Origin: Streptosporangiaceae bacterium
GTDB taxonomy: Bacteria > Actinomycetota > Actinomycetes > Streptosporangiales > Streptosporangiaceae
Length of the DNA: 5,475 bases
NCBI GenBank assembly: GCA_030040815.1
Contig: JASHSZ010000208.1
Span: 1 to 5,475, forward strand
Reading direction: 5' to 3'
Shown here: positions 1-5,377 of the stretch, one piece after another
Position numbering within the stretch: position 1 is the stretch's first letter
Layout: each line of letters starts with the position of its first letter
Program-made: the position numbers and the translations under genes
Notes under the pieces: generated by a model
Databases searched by the model: none
What the model was told of the DNA's origin: nothing
What the model saw: only the letters and a program-made list of their open reading frames with translations

Positions 1-89
1 AGTGCATCCTCGATAGCCTTGATCGCCAGGTCGAGCGAGATGTCCTTCTCTGCCTCCAGGCTCTTCAGGACGCTCAGGTCAATGTCCAC
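1..89 (-). CDS. nusA: Transcription factor NusA, N-terminal fragment (runs off the left edge)
   Basis: NusA binds RNA polymerase and controls pausing, termination and antitermination in the cytoplasm. Only the first 29 codons are present. They read (V/M)DIDLSVLKSLEAEKDIS and continue LDLAIKAIEDA, matching the start of actinobacterial NusA (a short helix with the pattern IDL..L..lE.eK.I....ai.AIe.A). The start is GTG at 87-89 on the minus strand. It is chosen because GGAGG on the minus strand (complement of about 96-100) lies six bases upstream, and no ATG competes. The gene begins 11 bp inside the end of rimP, so the two are probably translationally coupled, as in the common rimP-nusA-infB operon. 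The S1, KH and C-terminal domains are outside the window. The family call rests on this short stretch plus the rimP neighbour. Confidence 0.9.
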   Translation of the reverse strand, partial: MDIDLSVLKSLEAEKDISLDLAIKAIEDA

Positions 90-678
90 CTATGTCCTCC
101 TCGCCCGTCTCGTCCTCGAGATGGCTGAACTCGACCTGGACCCGACCGGGGCCGAGGTCGGCGTAGCGGTACTCGCGCGTCACGCCGTCCCGCTCCAGGA
201 TCACGCCGGCCTCGCTTGCGCTGGTAATCCGGCCTTCGATCCGTTCTCCCTCGTCGCCTTCGGGCGCTGACGTCACGACCAGCCGTCCGACGTTGCGGCG
301 CCAGTGCCGCGGCTGTGTCAGCGGCCGGTCGACACCGGGTGACGACACCTCCAGGGTGTACGGCCCGTCGCCCATCTCGGCAGCACCGTCCAGCCTGCTC
401 GACAGCTCCCGGCTGGCAACCGCGATGTCGTCCAGGGTCACCCCGCCGTCAGCATCGACGATCACGCGCAGCACGCGGCGCCGACCCGCCGTCGTGACCC
501 GGATCCCCTCCAGGTCCATGTTCAGCGCGTGCACGACAGGCTCGAGCAGCGTGGTGAGCTGGCGCGCATCGGGGGCGGGACCGGACGGGGCGGGCCGCAC
601 CGCTGCGCCGCGCCCACTAGCCTTGGCCTGGCTAGCGGTGGGACCTGAACGCCAGCTGCGGCGCGAGCCACCGTACAT
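79..678 (-). CDS. rimP: Ribosome maturation factor RimP
   Basis: RimP assists late assembly of the 30S ribosomal subunit in the cytoplasm. The 199-residue product has the two expected domains. The N-terminal alpha/beta domain runs from about residue 40 (LTTLLEPVVHALNMDLEGI) through VLRVIVDADGGVTLDDI, and ends in the family signature YTLEVSSPGVDRPLT at residues 107-121. A C-terminal SH3-like barrel follows, from about residue 123 to an acidic tail. The core is ordinary, but about 37 residues at the N-terminus are a basic, Gly/Ala/Pro-rich extension absent from short homologues such as the roughly 150-residue E. coli protein. The ATG at 676-678 is supported by GAGGAGG on the minus strand (complement of 684-690) five bases upstream. 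I saw no equally good internal start, so the extension is probably real. The gene is followed by nusA with an 11 bp overlap and is divergent from the ferritin-like pair. Confidence 0.95.
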   Translation of the reverse strand: MYGGSRRSWRSGPTASQAKASGRGAAVRPAPSGPAPDARQLTTLLEPVVHALNMDLEGIRVTTAGRRRVLRVIVDADGGVTLDDIAVASRELSSRLDGAAEMGDGPYTLEVSSPGVDRPLTQPRHWRRNVGRLVVTSAPEGDEGERIEGRITSASEAGVILERDGVTREYRYADLGPGRVQVEFSHLEDETGEEDIGGH

Positions 679-841
679 GACGACCTCCTCGCTCGCAGGC
701 CATGCTGTTGATGCTGTTCAGGGCACTGTCACCTAGCCTAGCCGGGACGCGGCCGACTGGCCGCTAGCGTGACATGCTGAACGCCGGCGCCGGGGCTCCC
801 GCATCGGGCTCGGCGCGCACAGGATTGCGGAGGATGCTGGC
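679..841. promoter_or_regulatory. Divergent intergenic region between rimP and the ferritin-like lipoprotein gene
   Basis: These 163 bases must hold the control signals for rimP (leftward) and the ferritin-like pair (rightward), unless longer transcripts enter. On the minus strand, TAGGCT (complement of 735-740), with TAGGTG next to it, resembles an actinobacterial -10 box of TAnnnT form. No good -35 hexamer sits 16-18 bases upstream. On the plus strand, TAGCGT at 765-770 is an equally weak -10 candidate. Shine-Dalgarno sequences are clear at both ends: GAGGAGG before rimP, and GGAGG at 829-833 before the lipoprotein gene. A tandem repeat, ATGCTGTTG/ATGCTGTTC, occupies 702-719 in the presumed rimP leader. 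Promoter positions are weak inference. Confidence 0.3.
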
Positions 842-1399
842 GTGACGGACGACACGCCCGTCGGCGACGCCCGACCGGGCGGCCCGGCCGGTCTCAGCCG
901 GCGCAGCCTGCTCGCCGCCGCGAGCGCCGCCCTGCCGGTCCTGCTCACCGGGTGCAAGGGTGTGCAGGCCCTCGGCACGCCGCCACCGCCGCCACGAGAC
1001 ATCCGGGTGCTCCAGGCCGCGATCACGGCGGAACAGCTGATGGTGGCGAGGTACGCAACTGCGCTCCCGCGACTGCCGGCGAGCTCCGGCGGTCTGCTGG
1101 CCGTCGTTCGCAGCGTGCAGGCTGAGCACGCCGCCCACCTGGATCAGCTCAGATCACGACTGATCGAGCCGGTCGGCGCGCCGACTCCGGCGGCACCGCG
1201 AGCACCCGCGGTCGCGGCGGGCAGCAGCCCCAGCAGCGTGCTCGCGGCGCTCGAGCAGGCCGAGCAGGCCGCGTCGAACCGGCTGCTCGAGCAGCTCGCC
1301 CTGCTGCCGCCGGCGCTCGCCCAGCTGTTCGCCAGCATCGCGGCATCCGAGGCCACCCACGTTCCGTATCTCCAGCAGGCCCAGGCGGCCGCGGCATGA
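842..1399 (+). CDS. Ferritin-like domain lipoprotein with a Tat-type signal
   Basis: This 185-residue protein is predicted to be exported and lipid-anchored; its biochemical role is unknown. The N-terminus has a twin-arginine-like SRRSLL motif (Arg20-Arg21), an Ala/Leu-rich hydrophobic stretch and a lipobox, LLTGC, with Cys38 as the likely lipidated residue. A short Pro-rich linker (PPPPP, 47-51) leads into a helical domain with the spacing of a ferritin-like four-helix bundle. Candidate metal ligands are Glu64 (TAEQLMVARY), Glu95 with His96/His99 (AEHAAH), Glu138 or Glu141 (LEQAEQAA), and Glu170/His173 (EATH). A Pro/Ala-rich loop (about 110-130) separates the two halves. The start is GTG at 842, with GGAGG at 829-833 eight bases upstream. 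The gene overlaps the next by ATGA, so the two are likely co-translated. A Tat signal would suit a protein exported already folded around metal. In Mycobacterium tuberculosis a similar Ala-rich pair (Rv2843-Rv2844, from memory) also lies divergent from rimP. Whether it binds iron is inference. Confidence 0.8.
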   Translation: MTDDTPVGDARPGGPAGLSRRSLLAAASAALPVLLTGCKGVQALGTPPPPPRDIRVLQAAITAEQLMVARYATALPRLPASSGGLLAVVRSVQAEHAAHLDQLRSRLIEPVGAPTPAAPRAPAVAAGSSPSSVLAALEQAEQAASNRLLEQLALLPPALAQLFASIAASEATHVPYLQQAQAAAA

Positions 1400-1842
1400 C
1401 GAGCGGGGCGGGCGCGGCGCTGGCGGCACTGCAGCAGGCACTCGCCGCCGAGCAGGCCGCCGCCTACGGGTATGGCGTGGTGGGCGCCCACCTGACCGCC
1501 GGGTCGGCTGCGTCCGCCGCGGCGAATAACGACTGGGTGGCGCACCTGAAGGCAGCCAATCAGCTGACGGCGATGATCAGCGCCCGCGGCGGTCAGCCTG
1601 TTGCCGCGGCAGTGGCCTACCAGCTGCCGTTTCCGGTGACGTCGGCCACCACGGCGCAGCGGCTCGCGGCGACCATGGAGGACCGGGTGGCCGAGGCATA
1701 CCTCGCGGTCGTGGCGCTCCCCGAGCCCGGCCTGCGCAGCTTCGGCGCGCAGCAGGTTCGGGCCGCCGCGCTGCGCGCGCAGTCGTGGAGCGGCACGACC
1801 GAGGCGTTCCCCGGCATGCAGACCAGCAGCCTGCGGCGCTAG
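1396..1842 (+). CDS. DUF4439 ferritin-like protein
   Basis: This 148-residue Ala-rich helical protein belongs to the DUF4439 family, a ferritin-like group of unknown function common beside rimP in actinobacteria. Family landmarks are AAEQAAAYGYGVVGAHL (residues 17-33), ISARGGQPVAAAVAYQLPFPV (roughly 61-81), MEDRVAEAYLAVV (94-106) and a C-terminal helix with RAQSWSG before EAFPGM. Possible metal or cofactor ligands are Glu19, His32, His50, Glu95 and Glu100, but the set is less regular than in true ferritins, so metal binding is uncertain. No signal peptide or membrane segment is visible, so it should be cytoplasmic, unlike its partner. The ATG overlaps the preceding stop codon (ATGA, 1396-1399) and has no strong Shine-Dalgarno of its own, which indicates translational coupling. 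Its TAG stop overlaps the stop of the convergent small gene. Confidence 0.85.
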   Translation: MTSGAGAALAALQQALAAEQAAAYGYGVVGAHLTAGSAASAAANNDWVAHLKAANQLTAMISARGGQPVAAAVAYQLPFPVTSATTAQRLAATMEDRVAEAYLAVVALPEPGLRSFGAQQVRAAALRAQSWSGTTEAFPGMQTSSLRR

Positions 1843-2141
1843 CCCCCGACGGCCAGCACCCGCTCGATCATCGCCGCGGCATCTTCGACATCCTCGTCGG
1901 CCGCAATCTGCTCGGCCCACGACCACCAGAACCACCACCGCCCGTCTTGACTGCGGCAGGCGTAGACATCCTCGGCAAGGACGGCGGCGCGCGGGTTTAC
2001 CACGTGCAGGCTCGGCACTCTGCCAGGCGGCGTGATGACCCGGGCGCGCAGACCGCGGCTCGCCAGCACCACGGCGAGGCCCTCCAGCCGGGCAAGATTC
2101 GCCTGCCATGTCCTGCTCGGCGGGGCCTGAATCGCCGTCAC
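1839..2141 (-). CDS. Small Trp-rich hypothetical protein next to an XRE regulator
   Basis: I recognise this 100-residue protein only as a type seen near XRE/DUF5753 regulators in actinobacteria; no function can be assigned. The N-terminal part (RTWQANLARLEGLAVVLASRG, about residues 10-30) looks like an amphipathic helix. A predicted beta-rich middle follows, with ITPPGRVPSLHVVNP at 36-50. The centre carries a conspicuous RWWFWWSW motif at 68-75 with five tryptophans in eight residues, then an acidic helix (AADEDVEDAAAMIERVL). There is no signal peptide or transmembrane segment; the Trp cluster is too short to span a membrane. The start is GTG at 2139-2141, with AGAGGTG on the minus strand (complement of 2147-2153) five bases upstream. 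It is divergent from the XRE gene and convergent with DUF4439, sharing the CTAG at 1839-1842 as both stops. Composition, start signal and compact placement support a real gene. Confidence 0.75.
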   Translation of the reverse strand: MTAIQAPPSRTWQANLARLEGLAVVLASRGLRARVITPPGRVPSLHVVNPRAAVLAEDVYACRSQDGRWWFWWSWAEQIAADEDVEDAAAMIERVLAVGG

Positions 2142-2348
2142 GCTGTCACCTCTGGTAGCCGGGAAACAGCATAGAGTAATGACACGGGGTTAAGACTGCT
2201 ACGCTTGCGGCTAACATGCAACATGCAATGCGAAAATCGCAGGCAGGAAATCCCGCCACTACTGGACGGGCTGGCAGCAGTACGGCCACACTGTGGGGAA
2301 CCCAGCCGGTAACGAAGAAGTAGCCAGGGCGGGCCGAGGGAGGCAGCA
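2142..2348. promoter_or_regulatory. Divergent control region of the Trp-rich gene and the XRE regulator
   Basis: This 207-base gap is clearly less GC-rich than the surrounding genes and has no convincing ORF. For the leftward gene, TATGCT on the minus strand (complement of 2168-2173) is a reasonable -10 box and would give a leader of about 20 bases. No good -35 is seen 16-18 bases upstream. For the rightward gene, TACGCT at 2200-2205 is a possible -10, but the best -35 match, ATGACA at 2179-2184, leaves only 15 bases of spacer. A cluster of small repeats lies at 2213-2241, between the two genes. The XRE gene has GGAGG at 2339-2343 before its GTG. Promoter assignments are tentative; the presence of divergent control signals is likely. 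Confidence 0.4.
2213..2241. repeat. Direct and inverted repeat cluster, candidate operator
   Basis: Two consecutive copies of AACATGC (2213-2219 and 2220-2226) are followed by the similar AATGCG. They contain an inverted repeat, TGCA-ACA-TGCA, at 2217-2227. Immediately after is a second perfect inverted repeat, TGCGA-AAA-TCGCA, at 2229-2241. The cluster stands in the AT-richer gap between two divergent genes, one of which encodes a DNA-binding protein, which is where an autoregulatory operator would be expected. The repeats are seen directly; binding by the XRE protein is inference. Confidence 0.45.
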
Positions 2349-3200
2349 GTGGCGAGCGCACAAACCCCTACAGTCAGGCGGCGTCGCCTTGCCCTCGAAC
2401 TCCGGCGGCTGCGGGAGGCAGCGAAGCTGACCTGCGAGGAGGTAGCCGAGCAGCTTGAGTGTTCGGCGTCGAAGATCAGCCGGGTGGAGACCGGCCGAGT
2501 GTCGGTGTCACCCCGGGACGTCCGCGACATGCTCGCGATCTACGGACTGCCAGAAGACCAGCGCGACGGCCTAGTCCAGCTCGCCAGGGACTCGCGGCAG
2601 AAGGGCTGGTGGCACGCCTTCAGCGACACCGTGCATCCGCACTTCGCCACCTACCTGGGCCTGGAGAGCGCGGCGTCGCAGATCAGGATCTACAGGTCAA
2701 TCCGGATCCCGAACCTGCTGCAGACCGAGGACTACGCCAGGGCGATCCACGCCGCGGGCCAGGTCGGCGGCCAGTTCGACAGCGACGACCGGCACTTCGC
2801 GCTGCAGATGGAGCGCCAGCGGCAGGCCAGGGCCAACCCGGCGCGGGTGTGGGTCGTGCTCGACGAGGCCGCACTGCGCCGCCAGGTGGGCGGCCCGGAG
2901 GTCATGCGCCAGCAGCTCGAGTACCTGTGCGAGATGAGCTCATGCCCGAACGCCTTTCTTCAGGTGATCCCGTTCGGCAGCGGCGCCCACATCGCGGTCG
3001 ACCTGCCGTTTGTGATCCTGAGCTTCCCAGACCCGGTCGACACCGACGTCGTGTGCATGGGGTACGCGACCGGCTGCCTGTGGATCGAAGACATGGCTGA
3101 GGTCGACCGGTACAACCTGTTCTTCCACCATCTGCAGGCGACGGCGCTGTCTTTCGACGACTCGGTCGCGCTCATCACCTCGGTGCTCAAGGAGCTCTAG
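2349..3200 (+). CDS. XRE-family HTH regulator with DUF5753 domain
   Basis: This 283-residue cytoplasmic DNA-binding protein belongs to the large actinobacterial XRE-DUF5753 family, whose members sit in regulatory gene pairs often linked to development or secondary metabolism. An N-terminal lambda-repressor-like HTH spans about residues 14-68: LRRLREAAKLTCEEVAEQL forms helices 1-2, and CSASKISRVETGRVSVS holds the recognition helix and the diagnostic SRVETG turn. The DUF5753 domain covers about 95-280 and is recognisable from GLESAASQIRIYRSIRIPNL (104-123) followed by LQTEDYARAI. Length is normal for the family. The GTG start at 2349 has GGAGG (2339-2343) five bases upstream. The usual small DUF397 partner is not present downstream; the next gene is convergent and overlaps this one by 14 bp. 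The only candidate partner is the divergent Trp-rich gene. Its ligand and target promoters cannot be read from the sequence. Confidence 0.93.
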   Translation: MASAQTPTVRRRRLALELRRLREAAKLTCEEVAEQLECSASKISRVETGRVSVSPRDVRDMLAIYGLPEDQRDGLVQLARDSRQKGWWHAFSDTVHPHFATYLGLESAASQIRIYRSIRIPNLLQTEDYARAIHAAGQVGGQFDSDDRHFALQMERQRQARANPARVWVVLDEAALRRQVGGPEVMRQQLEYLCEMSSCPNAFLQVIPFGSGAHIAVDLPFVILSFPDPVDTDVVCMGYATGCLWIEDMAEVDRYNLFFHHLQATALSFDDSVALITSVLKEL

Positions 3201-5271
3201 CAGCACCCAGCTCGCTCGGTAGTGGCTCGGCGTGCAGGACCGTGAGCCGGGACACGGCCCGGGTGAGCGCGACATACAGCTGGTGCAGTCCACGCGCCTC
3301 GGCGGCCGCGATGCGAGCCGGCTCGACGACGATCACCTGATCGAACTCCAGGCCCTTCGCGAGCGTCACCGGCGCCACGGTAATCACATCACTGGCCGCC
3401 GCGCCATCCAGCACGGCGTGCGGCACACCCGAGCGCGTCAACAGCTCCGCGATGGCTGGGATCTGCTCGTCGGCGGCGATGACAGCCGCCGAGCCCGGGG
3501 TTCGCAGCGCGTCGGTGCACGCGTCCGCCAGCGCGCCGGCCAAGCCCGCGGGCTCGACCCGCCGCAGCGCCAGCGCGCCGGCGTCCTGCCGCACGGACGA
3601 CGCCGGCGTCAGGTCGGGGGCAATGTGCGCGAGCAGCCGCGAGGCGAAGTCCAGTATCTGCCGCGGCACCCGGTAGCCCGTGTCGAGAACGCGCAGTTCT
3701 GCCTCGGACTTGCCGAGATGGCCGAGCAGCTGCTGCCAGCTGCTCGTGGCCCACGGCGTGGTGCCCTGCGCGATGTCCCCGAGGACGGTCGCCGAGCCGG
3801 TCGCGCAACGCCGGCCGATCGCCCGGCACTGCATCGGCGACAAGTCCTGCGCCTCGTCGACTACGATGTGGGCCAGGCTCGGTGTCCGCTCGATCAGGTC
3901 GGTGGCCTCATCGATCAGCACCGCGTCGGCCGCGCTCCAGCGAGCCGACGCGGGCCCGCGCGGCGGGCTCGCCCAGCCGATCGCTGCCTGCTCGGCAGGG
4001 TCGAGGATACCGTCGGCGGCGCGGGCACGCAGCTCGGGATCCGCCAGCAGCCCGAACACCAGGCGGACCGGATCGGTCTTCGGCCACACCTGCGCGATGG
4101 CCTGCTGCACGCTCCGGCTCCGCCGGACGGACTCGTGCGTGCGGTCGTCACACGTCTCGCCCGACGCCTCCATCTTCGAGAGAATCACGTGCGCGATCCG
4201 GTGCGAGAGCATCTCGCGACCCGTCCCGTACCGCACGCCCCGGTCGCGCAGCTCGGTGACCAGCTCGGCAATCTCGTACGCGGGTACCCGCCATCGCCTC
4301 GATCCCCTCGCCAGCATGATCGCCTCGGCGGGCGGCTCCAGTTGCACCCAGAGCGCATTCCGGAGCACCGTCGCCATCCGGGCATCGCCCTTGACCCGCG
4401 CCGCGAACTCGGAGTCGGCGCCGCGTACCGGTACCGCGGCGGTGAGGTCGGTCACCGACAGCTGCGTCACGTCGAGCTCGCCCAGCGCCGGCAGCACGCG
4501 CTCGATATAGGCGAGGAAGGCCTTGTTCGGGCCGACCACGATGACGCCGCCGCGGCTCAGCCGCTGTGCGTACGCGTAGAGCAGGTACGCCACCCGGTGC
4601 AGGCCGACCGCCGTCTTGCCGGTGCCCGGAGCGCCCTGCACGCACACTGTGTGCTCCAGGCTCGCCCGCACGATGTCGTCCTGCTCAGGCTGGATCGTCG
4701 CGACGATGTCCCGCATGGGCCCGGATCGCGGTCGCTCGATCTCCTCGATGAGGATGCGGCTCGGGGCGGCCACCTCGCCCGGACCGAACCCCTCGTCCTC
4801 GAACGCGGTCAGCTCGCCCCCGGAGAAGCCGAATCGTCGCCGCCGATCCAGCCCCATCGGATCCGACTGGCTAGCCCGGTAGAACGGCCGCGACACCGGC
4901 GCCCGCCAGTCGATCACGACCGGGGTGCCGTGCGGGTCGTGTACGTGCCTCCTGCCGATGTGGAAGTACCCGCTGACCCCTTCGTCGGCGGCAGCTCCGT
5001 CGCCGACCGGACCGTCGTATGGGCCTGCGTCCCGGTAGTCAAGCCGACCGAAGAACAGCGGGGTATCAGGGAAGTCCCGCAGCGATTCCGCCCGCCGGTA
5101 GAGCTCGGCCTTGAGGTACTCCTCCGAGACCGGGTCGCCGCCCATGGCCCGCAGCGACAGCACGTCCTCGCGCATCAGCCGCAGGAACTCGCGCGACCGG
5201 CGCAGATGATCGCGCTCGGCCGCTAGCACGTCAGTATTCTCATCCGCCGCGGCCAGGTCTGCCGACGGCAT
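3187..5271 (-). CDS. HelD/HelR-like RNA polymerase-associated ATPase (UvrD-type superfamily 1 helicase fold)
   Basis: Proteins of this family bind RNA polymerase and use ATP to release it from nucleic acid or stalled states; the actinobacterial HelR subgroup also protects the polymerase from rifamycins. The 694-residue product has an N-terminal coiled-coil-like arm (about 10-65), then the family region with FFGRLDY (73-79), YFHIGRRHVHD (102-112) and VIDWRAPVSRPFYRA (119-133). ATPase motifs follow: QPEQDDIVRAS (194-204), Walker A GAPGTGKT (213-220), VVGPNKAFLAYIERVLP (245-261), Walker B VVDEAQDLSPMQ (470-481), LGDIAQGT (497-504), GYRVPRQI (532-539), TLAKGLEFDQVIVVEP (636-651) and LYVALTRA (665-672). 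All look intact. The ATG at 5269-5271 has GAGGTG on the minus strand seven bases upstream. The stretch before Walker B is compact (see finding). The gene follows the GNAT gene by 106 bp and converges on the XRE gene. Distinguishing HelD from HelR needs phylogeny, so no symbol is given. Confidence 0.88.
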   Translation of the reverse strand: MPSADLAAADENTDVLAAERDHLRRSREFLRLMREDVLSLRAMGGDPVSEEYLKAELYRRAESLRDFPDTPLFFGRLDYRDAGPYDGPVGDGAAADEGVSGYFHIGRRHVHDPHGTPVVIDWRAPVSRPFYRASQSDPMGLDRRRRFGFSGGELTAFEDEGFGPGEVAAPSRILIEEIERPRSGPMRDIVATIQPEQDDIVRASLEHTVCVQGAPGTGKTAVGLHRVAYLLYAYAQRLSRGGVIVVGPNKAFLAYIERVLPALGELDVTQLSVTDLTAAVPVRGADSEFAARVKGDARMATVLRNALWVQLEPPAEAIMLARGSRRWRVPAYEIAELVTELRDRGVRYGTGREMLSHRIAHVILSKMEASGETCDDRTHESVRRSRSVQQAIAQVWPKTDPVRLVFGLLADPELRARAADGILDPAEQAAIGWASPPRGPASARWSAADAVLIDEATDLIERTPSLAHIVVDEAQDLSPMQCRAIGRRCATGSATVLGDIAQGTTPWATSSWQQLLGHLGKSEAELRVLDTGYRVPRQILDFASRLLAHIAPDLTPASSVRQDAGALALRRVEPAGLAGALADACTDALRTPGSAAVIAADEQIPAIAELLTRSGVPHAVLDGAAASDVITVAPVTLAKGLEFDQVIVVEPARIAAAEARGLHQLYVALTRAVSRLTVLHAEPLPSELGAARAP

Positions 5272-5377
5272 GACTCATCACCTCGCAGCAGGTTAGGGAG
5301 TGCAAAGGGCCAAAGACATTAACACCGCTGAGCGGAGCGAGGCAATCGATTAATGCCCAGGGTGGCGCTGAGGTGGG
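5272..5377 (-). promoter_or_regulatory. Candidate promoter region of the HelD-like gene
   Basis: On the minus strand, TTGCCT (complement of 5340-5345) and TAATGT (complement of 5316-5321) are separated by 18 bases, a plausible housekeeping-sigma promoter with a leader of about 40 bases. The spacer holds a perfect inverted repeat, CCGCT-G-AGCGG (5325-5335), suitable as a repressor operator. I looked for the paired inverted repeat of the rifamycin-associated element found upstream of some rifamycin-resistance genes and did not see a convincing match. No terminator-like hairpin with a T-run follows the GNAT stop, so readthrough from upstream is also possible. Box assignments are inference from sequence similarity. 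Confidence 0.4.
5325..5335. repeat. Perfect 11-bp inverted repeat inside the putative promoter spacer
   Basis: CCGCT-G-AGCGG is fully symmetric about position 5330. It lies between the predicted -10 and -35 boxes of the HelD-like gene, where a bound protein would block RNA polymerase. The symmetry is seen directly; regulatory use is inference, and short GC palindromes are frequent in such genomes. Confidence 0.35.

Noticed and set aside
774..845. A 23-codon upstream ORF whose TGA overlaps the GTG start of the lipoprotein gene (GTGA)
   Set aside because: The overlap would suit translational coupling, but there is no Shine-Dalgarno before the ATG and the peptide is featureless (MLNAGAGAPASG...). 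Chance is the simpler explanation without conservation data.
1144..2109. A 321-residue open frame on the minus strand across the ferritin-like pair and the Trp-rich gene
   Set aside because: It is Arg/Gly/Ala-rich low complexity, covers three better supported genes, and has no family motif.
2138..2530. Minus-strand open frames across the XRE start and the 2142-2348 gap
   Set aside because: They overlap the HTH-coding part of the XRE gene on the opposite strand, have no motif, and the gap's composition looks regulatory rather than coding.
3232..5226. A 664-residue open frame on the plus strand opposite the HelD-like gene
   Set aside because: It is Arg/Pro/His-rich with no recognisable motif and mirrors a strongly conserved ATPase. 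Long antisense frames are expected in high-GC DNA where the third codon position is G or C.
5272..5377. Rifamycin-associated element upstream of the HelD-like gene
   Set aside because: I looked for the paired inverted repeat described for rifamycin-responsive genes; the palindromes present here differ from what I remember of it.
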